Shown one piece after another: positions 47,039 through 56,458 of a stretch of 64,000 nt of DNA; the first letter of the stretch is position 1; each line of letters opens with the position of its first letter. The notes beneath the pieces were generated by a model. It worked only from the letters and a program-made list of their open reading frames with translations. It did no database searches and had not been told where the DNA came from. This DNA comes from Rudaea sp. 3F27F6. Lineage in GTDB: Bacteria; Pseudomonadota; Gammaproteobacteria; Xanthomonadales; Rhodanobacteraceae. The stretch spans positions 310,001-374,000 of the forward strand of contig NZ_SCNG01000001.1 in the NCBI RefSeq assembly GCF_005503555.1. The letters run 5' to 3'. Made by a program: the position numbers and the translations under genes.

Positions 47039-47278
47039 TCATTCGGAGCGCGACGCTTCTGCCGGCGTCAGCGTTTTCAGCGACAGGGCGTGGATCTCGC
47101 CGCCCATCAGATCGCCCAGGGTCGCATAGACCAGGCGGTGGCGCGCCAGCGGCAGCTTGCCGGCGAAGGCTTCGGCGATCACGACCGCCTCGAAATGCAC
47201 GCCGTCGGCGCCTTCCACGTCGGCCTTGGCTCCGGGCATGCCTTGTTCGATGAGATTCTTGATCGTTTCGCTGTTCAT
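47039..47278 (-). CDS. ibaG: IbaG/BolA-family protein
   Basis: 79 residues. BolA fold with the short IbaG form: VEGADGVHFEAVVIAEAFAG and PLARHRLVYATLGDLMGGEI, which includes the His and the RHRLVY signature. BolA-like proteins bind Fe-S clusters with monothiol glutaredoxins. The position directly upstream of murA is the classic IbaG setting. Divergent from kdsD. Confidence 0.92.
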   Translation of the reverse strand: MNSETIKNLIEQGMPGAKADVEGADGVHFEAVVIAEAFAGKLPLARHRLVYATLGDLMGGEIHALSLKTLTPAEASRSE

Positions 47279-47486
47279 GGGTATGGGACTTTAGCCGCGA
47301 AATGTGGCGCGGTGCGGGCAGACCGCCGATTTTCTGTCATCGGCGCGACGGATATTGCGTTATCTTCGTCCTGATGGGGGTTCGCGCCGCGGCATCGGCA
47401 GGCGGGAACCCGAGAAGCGTTTCGATGTCCCATCCGACGCGCTTCTGGCTGGCACAGGGGGTGACGGCTACAATAGGAAAACGACA

Positions 47487-48596
47487 ATGGTAGCGAATTA
47501 CCTCGGGCACAGAAACCCGGAACCTGCGCACCCTGCCCTTTCCCTGCTCCATCCCCAACTTATGAGCGCGTTGATGAACGCGAAGATCCAGCCATTCAAC
47601 CCGGCCCAGACGCACGTGCGGCTCGATTCCGCCGCCTTGATGCGCAGCGCCGCCACCGTGATCGATACCGAAGCACGCGCGATCGACCTGCTCAAGTCGC
47701 GCATCGACGGCGAATTTCTGCGCGCCTGCGAGCTGATGCTCGACTGCGCCGGCCGCGTGGTCGTCTCGGGCATGGGCAAGTCCGGCCACGTCGCGCGCAA
47801 GATCGCAGCGACCCTGGCCTCGACCGGCACCCCGGCCTTCTTCGTCCATCCGGGTGAGGCGAGCCATGGCGACCTCGGCATGATCACGCAGAAGGACGTC
47901 GTCCTCGCCCTGTCGAACTCGGGCGAAACCGACGAACTGCTCGCCATCCTGCCGCTGATCAAGCGCCAGGGCGTGCCGCTGATCCTGATGACCGGCAACC
48001 CCGATTCCTCCCTCGCGGCGATGGCCGACGTGCATCTCGACGTCAGCGTGCCCGAGGAAGCCTGCCCGCTCGGCCTGGCGCCGACCGCGAGCACGACCGC
48101 CGCGCTCGTCATGGGCGACGCGCTGGCGATCGCCCTGCTCGAGGCACGCGGCTTCACCTCCGAGGATTTCGCCCGCTCGCATCCGGCCGGCGCACTCGGC
48201 CGGCGCCTGCTCGTGCACATCAGCGACGTGATGCACGCCGGCGAACGCATCCCGACCATCGGCGCCGACGCGACGCTGTCCGAAGCGATGGCCGAAATCA
48301 CCCTCAAAGGCCTCGGCATGACCGCGGTGGTCGATACAGAGGGGCGCCTGATCGGCGTCTTCACCGACGGCGACCTGCGCCGCGCCTGGAGCAACGTCGA
48401 CATCGACCTGCGCAAGACCCATGTCAGCCAATTGATGACGCGCACGCCGAAGACGATCACCGTCGACAAACTCGCGATCGAGGCGGCACGCGTGATGGAA
48501 GACCACAAAATCAACGCCTTGCTGGTAGTCGATGCCGACGATCGGCTGGTCGGGGCGCTCAATATTCACGACTTGTTTCTGGCGCGTGTGGTCTAA
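47487..48596 (+). CDS. kdsD: D-arabinose 5-phosphate isomerase
   Basis: 369 residues from the ATG at 47487, which has AGGA eight bases upstream; ATGs at 47562 (344 residues) or 47574 fit the usual family length of about 330 better. SIS domain: VVVSGMGKSGHVARKIAATL near residue 93, FVHPGEASHGDLGMI and LALSNSGETDE. Two CBS domains follow (VMHAGERIPTIGADA and LMTRTPKTITVDKL). Makes arabinose-5-P for Kdo, an LPS core sugar. kdsC, normally next to it, is separated by a large repeat. Confidence 0.93.
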   Translation: MVANYLGHRNPEPAHPALSLLHPQLMSALMNAKIQPFNPAQTHVRLDSAALMRSAATVIDTEARAIDLLKSRIDGEFLRACELMLDCAGRVVVSGMGKSGHVARKIAATLASTGTPAFFVHPGEASHGDLGMITQKDVVLALSNSGETDELLAILPLIKRQGVPLILMTGNPDSSLAAMADVHLDVSVPEEACPLGLAPTASTTAALVMGDALAIALLEARGFTSEDFARSHPAGALGRRLLVHISDVMHAGERIPTIGADATLSEAMAEITLKGLGMTAVVDTEGRLIGVFTDGDLRRAWSNVDIDLRKTHVSQLMTRTPKTITVDKLAIEAARVMEDHKINALLVVDADDRLVGALNIHDLFLARVV

Positions 48597-48711
48597 CGGC
48601 GCGCGGTTTTGTTTATTCGGCCTTTGCGTTTATTTGGGTGGGTTAGGCGAAACCTTTGCTTGGGCATCGCGTTAGTATTGCTAACGCTCAAAGTCTTTTG
48701 AGCCAGAGCAA

Positions 48712-49420
48712 GGGCTTCCACTCGCCCTGCGGGCGAGCGGGTCACTTTTCTTCAGCAGCGAAGAAAAGTAACCAAAAGACGCCGCCCCAGAACATTGCGC
48801 CCTTCGGGCCTCCTGCCCGAAGGGTCCGCGTCAGCGGCCGGGTTCCGCTAATTGCACATCTGTGTGCAATAGCGGAATCGGCGCGATCCATCGCGCCGAC
48901 CCTACGGGCCTTTTCGTCCGCTGCCGCCGCAATGTAATGGGGACCCGGAAGAGCCGGAGCAGCGCGCATCGTGCGCGCCAGAGCAAAGCGAGAAGCAGGC
49001 TCTCCGTGCTCTGCTCTGCTCTGCTTTTTTGCTTTTGATTTCGGGTCCCCGTCAGCCGCGGCGAGGGCATGACGGATTCGCCCAAAGGGTCGCGCGCAGG
49101 ATGCGCGCGAGTTCGCGAATGGACAGGGATGTCCATCGAGCGAACCCCGGCATGACCTCGCGGACCGCCGTAGGCGGCGCGGCTCCCGGGGCGGCGTTTC
49201 TTTGGTTACTTTCTTGTCGCTGCTGACAAGAAAGTGACCCGCTCGTCCGTAGGACGAGTGGAAGCCTTTGCTCTGAAACACAAAAGAACAAAAGCAAAGT
49301 CACTGGATTCCCGCTAGAAGCACGCGGGAATGACGAACAAAGAGCAATGCGAGCAAAGAAGAGCTGGATGACCAGCCCTGCGGCTGTTGAAAGCCCTGCT
49401 TCCGCAGAAATAACGAGTAA
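48712..49420 (-). repeat. Large hairpin-array repeat, copy D, between kdsD and kdsC
   Basis: About 630 bp well conserved (to 49338) plus a degraded right end to about 49420. Same orientation as copy C and very similar to it. Left hairpins CTCGCCC/GGGCGAG (48721-48737) and ACTTTTCTTC/GAAGAAAAGT; right hairpins ACTTTCTTGTC/GACAAGAAAGT and CTCGTCC/GGACGAG (49242-49258). The right end is altered: GATGACCAGCCCTGCGGCTG replaces part of the terminal unit. The left outer unit is absent. The rest of the 48597-49524 gap shows nothing else. Confidence 0.9.
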
Positions 49421-49524
49421 AAAACCAGAATCAGACACCCCTGAAACAATCCCCAACCCACTCCTCAGCCCTCGTTAACAACCCATGGCTGTAGAATTGC
49501 CGCCTCCGAACCGCCCGAATTCTC

Positions 49525-50049
49525 ATGCTTCCCACGGATCTCCCCGCTGACATCCTGCAGCGCGCCGCACGCATCAAGCTCGCGGTATTCGACGTCGATG
49601 GCGTCCTCACCGACGGCCGCCTCTGGTACGCCGCGGACGGCAGTGAGCTGAAGGCGTTCCACGCCCACGACGGCGCCGGCATGAAGCGCCTGCTGGCGGC
49701 GGGGGTCGAAATCGCCGTGATCACGGCGCGCACGAGTCATGTCGTCTCGGTGCGCATGGCCGAACTCGGCATCGTGCACGAGTATCAGGGACGCAGCGAC
49801 AAGCTCGCCTGCTTCGAGCACCTGCTCGCCGCCCTCCAGCTCGCCCCCGAGCAAGCCTGCTACACCGGCGACGACATGGTCGACCTGCCGCCGATGCTGC
49901 GTGCCGGGCTTTCGATCGCGCCGGCCAATGCGCATCCATACGTGCGCGAACGCGCCTTGTGGCGCACGCGCCTGGCCGGCGGCCAGGGCGCCGCGCGCGA
50001 GGTCTGCGACCTGCTGCTCGCCGCGCAGGGCAAGCTCGAACTGCCATGA
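49525..50049 (+). CDS. kdsC: KDO-8-phosphate phosphatase
   Basis: 174 residues. HAD-superfamily with no cap domain: FDVDGVLTDGRLWY (nucleophile Asp), ITARTSHVVSVRM, and CYTGDDMVDLPPM (acidic motif). Removes phosphate from Kdo-8-P to give Kdo. Its TGA overlaps the lptC ATG, forming the usual kdsC-lptC-lptA-lptB operon. Confidence 0.95.
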   Translation: MLPTDLPADILQRAARIKLAVFDVDGVLTDGRLWYAADGSELKAFHAHDGAGMKRLLAAGVEIAVITARTSHVVSVRMAELGIVHEYQGRSDKLACFEHLLAALQLAPEQACYTGDDMVDLPPMLRAGLSIAPANAHPYVRERALWRTRLAGGQGAAREVCDLLLAAQGKLELP

Positions 50050-50669
50050 TGGATCGTCGCAACTGGCTGGTCATCGCCATTCTCGCCGTGATCGCCTTCG
50101 CCGCCTGGATGGAGGTGTGGCTGATCCGTGCGCGCAACGCGAACGACGATTTCGTCGGCCCGCCGCGCTCCGACTACACGCTGAATAACTTCACCCTCGA
50201 CGCGCTCGACCAGGAAGGCGCCTACGCGTTCAGCGTCAAAGGCCCGCGCATGGCCCGCCGCGGCGACGACGGTTCGAGCTACATCATCCAGCCTGACTAC
50301 GAGATCATCGACAACGGCGGCAATACCTGGAAGGGCAAGTCCGAATCTGCCTGGATCGACAAGGACGGCAACGTGATGAAGCTCGAAGGCGCGGTCGCGA
50401 TGCATCGCGTCGCGACCGAAACAGTGCAGCGCGTTGACGTGCTGTCGAGCGATATGACCATTACCACCGACCCGAAACTCAAGGACGCGCAGGGCCGCCC
50501 GATCGCCAATGCGCCGCATCGCGATCAGCGCATGGAAACCGCGGCGCCGACCACGATTTTCGAAGCGAACTCGGTTACGCACAGCATCGGCATGAAGGCC
50601 GATCTCGATCTGAAGACCACGGAAATGCTGTCCGACGTGCATATGATTTCACTACCGGGGAAACGTTGA
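50046..50669 (+). CDS. lptC: LptC, LPS export protein
   Basis: 207 residues. N-terminal TM anchor ([20 protein letters not shown]), then the periplasmic OstA-type beta-jellyroll with [19 protein letters not shown] and [18 protein letters not shown]. Binds LPS from LptBFG and passes it to LptA. Start taken at 50046; the ATG at 50049 is equally possible. It overlaps kdsC (ATGA) and lptA (TGATG). Confidence 0.92.
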   Translation: MMDRRNWLVIAILAVIAFAAWMEVWLIRARNANDDFVGPPRSDYTLNNFTLDALDQEGAYAFSVKGPRMARRGDDGSSYIIQPDYEIIDNGGNTWKGKSESAWIDKDGNVMKLEGAVAMHRVATETVQRVDVLSSDMTITTDPKLKDAQGRPIANAPHRDQRMETAAPTTIFEANSVTHSIGMKADLDLKTTEMLSDVHMISLPGKR

Positions 50670-51373
50670 TGAAGACGGGGAAAATCCTCACTGCAGGCTG
50701 CATCGCTGCGCTGTTGCTCGCAAACGAGGCGTTCGCGCTGAAGTCCGACAAGGACCAGCCGGCGAACGTCGATGCGAACTACTCCAAATCGGTGCAGAGC
50801 AAGACCAGCGCGGTCAACGATCCGGACGTGACCGATCTCGACGGCAACGTCATCATCACGCGCGGTTCGATCAAGATGACCTCGTCGCATGGGACCATTT
50901 ACCGGATTCCTGGCGGTGCAAACGATCCGAATGCCGGCAAGATGTCGCGCATCATTCTGACCGGCAAACAGGCGCACCTGCAGCAGGTGCACGACGGCGA
51001 CTGTTCGCTGATGACAGCGAATGCCGACACGATCGACTACAACCCGTTGACCAACATCGCCGAGCTGACCGGCGGGGTGGTCGTGGTGCAGCAGGGGCGC
51101 AGCGAGTTCCACGGCGAGCACATGCTCTACAACACCGACACGGGCGACATGGAATCGGGCAACAAGGCCGACCCCGCTGCGCGCGTGCACATGGTCATGG
51201 AAGCAAAGACCGCGCCGCCGGCGCCGAGCCCCAACAATTGCGGCTTCCCGGTCGGCACGCCCAAACCCGCCGCGGCGAAACCCGCGGACAAGCCGGCCGC
51301 GACCAAGCCGGACGGCGACAAGAAGGATGCCGGCAAGGCCGCCGCCGACAAGAGCAAGGACGGCGCGCGCTGA
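50669..51373 (+). CDS. lptA: LptA, periplasmic LPS bridge protein
   Basis: 234 residues from the ATG at 50669. Signal peptide ([18 protein letters not shown]), OstA domain ([34 protein letters not shown], and [15 protein letters not shown]). The C-terminal 50 residues are a Lys/Pro/Ala tail, longer than in E. coli LptA and common in this order. Carries LPS across the periplasm. One-base overlap with lptB. Confidence 0.93.
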   Translation: MKTGKILTAGCIAALLLANEAFALKSDKDQPANVDANYSKSVQSKTSAVNDPDVTDLDGNVIITRGSIKMTSSHGTIYRIPGGANDPNAGKMSRIILTGKQAHLQQVHDGDCSLMTANADTIDYNPLTNIAELTGGVVVVQQGRSEFHGEHMLYNTDTGDMESGNKADPAARVHMVMEAKTAPPAPSPNNCGFPVGTPKPAAAKPADKPAATKPDGDKKDAGKAAADKSKDGAR

Positions 51374-52092
51374 TGCTCAACGCAATCGGTTTGCAGAAGA
51401 GCTTCAAAGGGCGCACCGTCGTGCGCGACTTCGAGTTCACCCTCGAACAAGGCGAGATCGTCGGCCTGCTTGGCCCGAACGGCGCCGGCAAGACGACGAC
51501 GTTCTACATGGTCGTCGGCCTGATCGGCGCAGACGCCGGCCGCATCACCCTCGACAAGCACGACATCACCGCGATGCCGATGCACGCACGCGCGCGCCTC
51601 GGCGTAGGCTATCTGCCGCAGGAGCCGTCGGTGTTCCGCCGCCTCACTGTCGAGGAAAACGTGCTCGCCATCCTCGAATTGCGCGAGGATCTCGACGCTG
51701 ACGGCCGCCGTCGCGAACTCGAGTCCCTGCTCGATGAGCTGCAGATCGCGCACATCGCGAAATCCAAAGGCCAGGCACTGTCGGGCGGCGAACGCCGCCG
51801 CGTCGAGATCACGCGCGCGCTGGCCGCCAAACCGCGCTTCATGCTGCTTGACGAGCCGTTCGCCGGCATCGACCCGATTTCGGTGGTCGAGATCCAGCGC
51901 ATCGTGCGCCAGCTCAAAGAGCGTGGCATCGGCATTCTCATCACCGATCACAACGTGCGCGAGACACTCGGCATCTGCGACCGCGCCTACATCATGAGCG
52001 ACGGCGCCGTGCTCGCAAAAGGCTCGCCCGAAGACGTGCTCGCGAACAAGCAGGTACGCGAGGTGTATCTCGGCAAAGAATTCCGCATGTAG
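51373..52092 (+). CDS. lptB: LptB, LPS export ATPase
   Basis: 239 residues. ABC ATPase: Walker [12 protein letters not shown] near residue 37, signature [11 protein letters not shown] near 141, Walker [16 protein letters not shown] near 160, and the switch His in [28 protein letters not shown] is a firm LptB marker. Powers LPS extraction with LptFG. In most gammaproteobacteria rpoN follows; here a convergent accessory gene ends only eight bases away. Confidence 0.97.
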   Translation: MLNAIGLQKSFKGRTVVRDFEFTLEQGEIVGLLGPNGAGKTTTFYMVVGLIGADAGRITLDKHDITAMPMHARARLGVGYLPQEPSVFRRLTVEENVLAILELREDLDADGRRRELESLLDELQIAHIAKSKGQALSGGERRRVEITRALAAKPRFMLLDEPFAGIDPISVVEIQRIVRQLKERGIGILITDHNVRETLGICDRAYIMSDGAVLAKGSPEDVLANKQVREVYLGKEFRM

Positions 52093-52100
52093 CGAGCGCG

Positions 52101-54026
52101 TCAGCCACTGGATCCGAACGTCAACACGTCGACGTAATTGGGATTTCCCTCGGCTTCGATATGCCAGTGCACGGACTTCTTCTGCCGCCAAGGTGAGCGA
52201 AAGATCACCGTCGTAATATCCTCGTAAGCCGGCGAGACGTCCCAGCCGTCGACACTGACGCTGATCAGTTTGTATTCCAGATAACGATGCGCCCGATGCG
52301 TAACGAGAACAGCCTGGTCTCCAGACGTGTCGCCATCGACGACGAATCTGCGCGACGTCCCGACGAGCCGATGCGGCCTGTTCAAGTAAAGCGGCAGATC
52401 CCAATGCAACGGCGTGGTGCTCTGCCAAACCGCCGTGGGCACTGCTAGGCCGAGCGTGTCCAGCCGTCTCGCCGGCTTCATAGCGAGTATCTCCCACGCT
52501 TGCGTGTGCAAGCCGAGCACCGCTTCACGGCCGACCTGAGGCATGCCGCCCATCTCGATGCCGTCGGCACCGCCACAGAGCTGCATGGCGCCGGCGCCAT
52601 GGGTGATGTCGAAGAGATAGGCGTAATGCCCGTACAACGTGACTGGATGACACAGCTCGCGACCGAGGGCGAATACCTGGTAGAACGGGATGCGTGTGAC
52701 CCGGTAACTACTTATCGGCTTTTCGTAGTCGCGAACGTCCATGAGGCCATTCTTCCCGGGCGATGCCTTGATCTCAGTCAAGTCCAACTGCGGGACGGCG
52801 AAATACGCCCAGACCGAAGCAGACCACACGGTTAACAAGGCCACGCCCGCGCCAACCGCTCTGCGCGACCATACGCGCGCAGCGCACGCCCACTCCCATC
52901 CGAGCGCGAACAAGGCAGCGAACAGCGGCCATTGGACATAGATCATCCAAGGCGGCATCGACTTGCGCAGTGAACAGACGAACATCGACTGCACGATGAG
53001 CAGGCCGAGCAACGCCGCGATCAGCCTTCGCTTGGCCGGTTCGCGCAGGCATCGCAACACCAAGCCGACCGCGGCGACCAGAAGCATCAGGACGTAGAGT
53101 GCAAACAGCCAGCGTTCGACTCTCGGTGGCTCCTCGAGCCAAAAACGGGTGATGTACTTCGGCCCGTTCATGAGAATCGCGCGATCCAGTTCAAGGGCTT
53201 TGAGAAACGAAGGCGAGCTCCATTCTCCTTTGGCATAGCTAGTCGCGGTGGCAACGTCGGGGAATCCATCGCGCCATTGCACATACAGCGCAGGCACGAA
53301 CGGCAAAATAAATAGAACGGCGAAGAAAAGGCCGTGCAGAATGCGCGTCGCCCAATCAGGCGAGTTGCTCAAGCAGTACAAAGCCAGCAGGCCGACGAAC
53401 AACAGCGTCGTCGGATGCGCCTGAAACAGCAAAGCGCAGGCGATGCCAGCCGCTACCGCACGCGGCACGTCCGGTCGTTCGCGATAAGCCAGCGCGGCGA
53501 GCACGCCGAATAGCAGGCAAGGCACCACCGCGATTACATGCGTGAGTGAAACGACGGAAACGTCCATGTAACCCGGCGTGGCGAGGGCGAGAGCAAACAA
53601 CAGGCTCTCCCTAGCGCTGCCGAAACGCAACCCGAGCCGATACGCCAGCGGAAACTGCAAAGCACTGATCACGCCCATGCAAGCCATCGCCGCCGCCGCG
53701 TTGGGCACCAGCCATACGGCCATCGCAAGCACGTAGTACCACAACGGCCCCAGGTGCAGCATGCTGTTGATAACCGGGCCGACCAACGGAAAGTACTGCC
53801 CGGCAGCGATCTGCTGAGCAAAAAAGACGTCCCGATTGGTATCCGAGCTCCCCGTGGAAGCGAGAGTCACGCAGATCACCTGAATCAGCATCAGAGCGGC
53901 CAGCACGGCGATATGCCAAACCGGAATTCCGTACGCCGTCGGACTGCCCCCCCTCAAATCTGCTCCGCGCAATACGAACCCCTTTCTTGATGCGATAGTA
54001 TCGCCGCGCAGCGGTATCTTCGTCAC
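52101..54026 (-). CDS. Polytopic membrane protein, GT39/ArnT-like glycosyltransferase
   Basis: 641 residues. About eleven TM segments in the first 420 residues, then a soluble periplasmic domain. The first loop holds SSDTNRDVFFAQQIAAGQYF with acidic residues, as in GT39/GT83-type enzymes that use lipid-linked sugars. Start is a GTG at 54026 with no better candidate, so the N-terminus is uncertain. Base usage looks less GC-biased than in the flanking lpt genes. Function inferred only from the fold; it may decorate LPS or a surface polymer. Confidence 0.6.
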   Translation of the reverse strand: MTKIPLRGDTIASRKGFVLRGADLRGGSPTAYGIPVWHIAVLAALMLIQVICVTLASTGSSDTNRDVFFAQQIAAGQYFPLVGPVINSMLHLGPLWYYVLAMAVWLVPNAAAAMACMGVISALQFPLAYRLGLRFGSARESLLFALALATPGYMDVSVVSLTHVIAVVPCLLFGVLAALAYRERPDVPRAVAAGIACALLFQAHPTTLLFVGLLALYCLSNSPDWATRILHGLFFAVLFILPFVPALYVQWRDGFPDVATATSYAKGEWSSPSFLKALELDRAILMNGPKYITRFWLEEPPRVERWLFALYVLMLLVAAVGLVLRCLREPAKRRLIAALLGLLIVQSMFVCSLRKSMPPWMIYVQWPLFAALFALGWEWACAARVWSRRAVGAGVALLTVWSASVWAYFAVPQLDLTEIKASPGKNGLMDVRDYEKPISSYRVTRIPFYQVFALGRELCHPVTLYGHYAYLFDITHGAGAMQLCGGADGIEMGGMPQVGREAVLGLHTQAWEILAMKPARRLDTLGLAVPTAVWQSTTPLHWDLPLYLNRPHRLVGTSRRFVVDGDTSGDQAVLVTHRAHRYLEYKLISVSVDGWDVSPAYEDITTVIFRSPWRQKKSVHWHIEAEGNPNYVDVLTFGSSG

Positions 54027-54094
54027 GCTCGCGAACCTCGCGTTACGACCTGCCGAAGTTGAAATTGTTCCTTTGAAGCCTAAGGAAGCGAACG

Positions 54095-54535
54095 ATGGAC
54101 CCTTTTCTCGATGCAGCAGTGAAAGAAGCCGAAGCCGGCCTCGCCGAAGGCGGCATTCCGATCGGCAGCGTGCTTGTCTACGAAGGCCGGATCATCGGCC
54201 GCGGCCACAACCGCCGCGTGCAGAAAGGCAGTCCGACCTTGCACGGGGAAATGGACGCGCTGGAAAATGCGGGCCGCCATTCAGCCAAGGTCTATCGCAA
54301 CTCGACGATCTACACGACGCTGTCGCCGTGCTCGATGTGCTCGGGTGCGATCGCGCTCTACGGCATTCCGCGCGTGGTCGTCGGCGAAAACACGACGTTT
54401 ATGGGCGAAGAAGACTGGCTGCGCAGCAAAGGCGTACGGCTCGAAGTCGTCAACGATCCGCGCTGTGTCGAACTGATGCGCCAGTTCATCGCGGCGCGGC
54501 CTGAGCTGTGGAACGAAGACATCGGGGAAACCTGA
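54095..54535 (+). CDS. Cytosine deaminase, yeast Fcy1-like
   Basis: 146 residues. Zinc deaminase motifs: LHGEMDALENAGR (HGE) and TTLSPCSMCSGAI (PCxxC). Several stretches match yeast cytosine deaminase closely (GIPIGSVLVYEGRIIGRGHN, YGIPRVVVGENTTF, FIAARPELWNEDIGE), more than they match bacterial CodA (a different fold) or TadA. Such enzymes convert cytosine to uracil. Divergent from the membrane glycosyltransferase-like gene. Confidence 0.85.
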   Translation: MDPFLDAAVKEAEAGLAEGGIPIGSVLVYEGRIIGRGHNRRVQKGSPTLHGEMDALENAGRHSAKVYRNSTIYTTLSPCSMCSGAIALYGIPRVVVGENTTFMGEEDWLRSKGVRLEVVNDPRCVELMRQFIAARPELWNEDIGET

Positions 54536-54654
54536 GTGCTCAGGCCTCGAGCGTCACAGCCCAGCGAATCACCTGTCTGCGGTCGACGATACTGGCGCAA
54601 TATTCCTTCGCGCCAGTATCGAGAAAAGCCGGAGGCCGCAGCGGCCGACTGCGA

Positions 54655-56193
54655 CTACTTCGCCGGGTATATCGTCGCACCGAGCCAGCGAATACCCGCG
54701 GCGCCGGATTCCCACGGAAACAATTCTTTCGGGATTTTCGCAACCGGCTCGCCATTGATCGAACATTCGAGTCCGCCGAGGCTCGGGGCGATGTGGATCT
54801 CCCCGGCCAAAGGAAGCCCGTCGACACAAATCGCGTCGTTCTTTGCCGACCACTCGTTGCCGTCGTGAACCCAGAGCTGCAGGCGAGCGCGATCTCGCGC
54901 ATAAGCGGAAATCAACAACGCGTGCATATCGGTATCGGCACCATAGCCCCGATACGTCACGATCGACACATGAGAATGCGGTGCATCGGACTCTATGCGG
55001 TAGCCGATGCTCATACGCCAGCTCGCCCCTTGCGGCGAAGAAGGTTCAACCATCAGGCAAAGATCTTCGAGATCCGCAGTCAGCCCACCGTCTTCTCCCG
55101 CTGACGGGATGCCGCACACCGGCCGGAATCTCTGCCAAGCTTTGCGGCTTCTGCTCGCGCGATGCGCGGCGTTCAAACGGTCTGTACGAATCTTGGCGTG
55201 CGCATCGAGCGCCGGCAGATCTTCGATGCCGGCGAATACATGCCCATGGTGCGCCTCGTCCGGCACGCTGAGCAGACGCACCTCTTTGACTGCGCCGTAC
55301 CAGCCGAGCGGCACGTAGTCGAGTGTCTGCCAGGTCTTGCGGTCGACGACCCATATGCCGCTCATCGAATTGCGGCGTATTTCGCGCGGCGCCTTGCGGC
55401 CTTCGCCCACGACGATATAGTCGGCGGACGCAGCCAGGCCGCGCAGGTAGCACAGACTGCCCGACTCCCAGAGTACGCGCCCCTCGCCGACATCGACCAG
55501 CGCGCCCGCGTCGCTGTGGCAACTGACCTGCCTGCCGTCGGCGGTGATCCAGATATTGTGCAACCCCGTGCGATTCTTGATCGGCGTGACGTCCACCAGT
55601 TCAAGCGACGGATAAGTGAATTTCGCGAGTTGCGAGCCCTTGTGGAATCCATGCGCGATGACGTAGAGGAACCCGTCCTTCTCGAACACCGAATTCAGAT
55701 GATCGCCCGGATGCTCCGTCGTCGAGAGACGATCCCATCTCGATGCGGAAATCCTCGCCTCTTGAAAATGCCCCGGCCGCTTCAGATCGATGACCGAGAT
55801 GGTATTTCTGCCGGTGTTCGCGCAGACGATGCGTCCGTCGGAGGCACAAAGAATCTGATGCGGCTGCGAAAGAAACGGTCCGGACTTCTCCTGTCCGTGC
55901 GAGATGTAGCCCAGCTCCGATTCCACATAGGACTTCAGATCGACAAGACGAGCGCTGTCGACCGCGGAGTGAGCGAGGACCAGATTGCGCCCCCCGGGAA
56001 ACCAGGAAACGCCGTAGCCTTCAGAATTTTCCGTATCGAGCGGAATCACATTCCGCGTATCCAAATCCACCAGCAGCAAAGCCGATGCGGACACCAAGGC
56101 GAGATTTTTCGATTTCATCCGTCCTGCTGCGAAAGCGCCAGCAAGATCGGTACCTGGCTTAAAGCCATCACTCTCCGTATTTGGCAATGTCAT
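54655..56193 (-). CDS. Unrecognised protein with a beta-propeller-like N-terminal part
   Basis: 512 residues from the ATG at 56193; an ATG at 56118 (MKSKNLALVSASALLLVDL) is also plausible. Residues 30-330 show repeated strands ending in short D-x-R/K turns (LVDLDTRNVIPLD, ISVIDLKRPGHF, IWVVDRKTWQTLDYV), as in YVTN/WD-type propellers, with His-rich motifs (QPHQIL, GDHLN, GLHNIW). Residues 390-512 look like a beta-sandwich lectin-like domain. No clear signal peptide, no family name. It faces the cytosine deaminase (convergent). Confidence 0.55.
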   Translation of the reverse strand: MTLPNTESDGFKPGTDLAGAFAAGRMKSKNLALVSASALLLVDLDTRNVIPLDTENSEGYGVSWFPGGRNLVLAHSAVDSARLVDLKSYVESELGYISHGQEKSGPFLSQPHQILCASDGRIVCANTGRNTISVIDLKRPGHFQEARISASRWDRLSTTEHPGDHLNSVFEKDGFLYVIAHGFHKGSQLAKFTYPSLELVDVTPIKNRTGLHNIWITADGRQVSCHSDAGALVDVGEGRVLWESGSLCYLRGLAASADYIVVGEGRKAPREIRRNSMSGIWVVDRKTWQTLDYVPLGWYGAVKEVRLLSVPDEAHHGHVFAGIEDLPALDAHAKIRTDRLNAAHRASRSRKAWQRFRPVCGIPSAGEDGGLTADLEDLCLMVEPSSPQGASWRMSIGYRIESDAPHSHVSIVTYRGYGADTDMHALLISAYARDRARLQLWVHDGNEWSAKNDAICVDGLPLAGEIHIAPSLGGLECSINGEPVAKIPKELFPWESGAAGIRWLGATIYPAK

Positions 56194-56458
56194 ACCCCAT
56201 TAAAGCTAATCCGTAACCCCAACGTCATAATTTTCCGAACACTCCTTCAAAAACGGGCTCAGGTAGCTGCGGTTGACGGCACGAATCCAAGCTCGTGCCG
56301 TCAACGCAGATTCCACTTACCGATGCATGCGGCGCGACTTTTACTCGGGAAACTCCCCAGCCCCCGAAGCCGCGCTATGTCCGACTGCCGGCTCAGCGCC
56401 CGGACACAGGGCGGTGCAACTCAATGCACCGCACCCACCGCTGCCACAACAAAAGATT

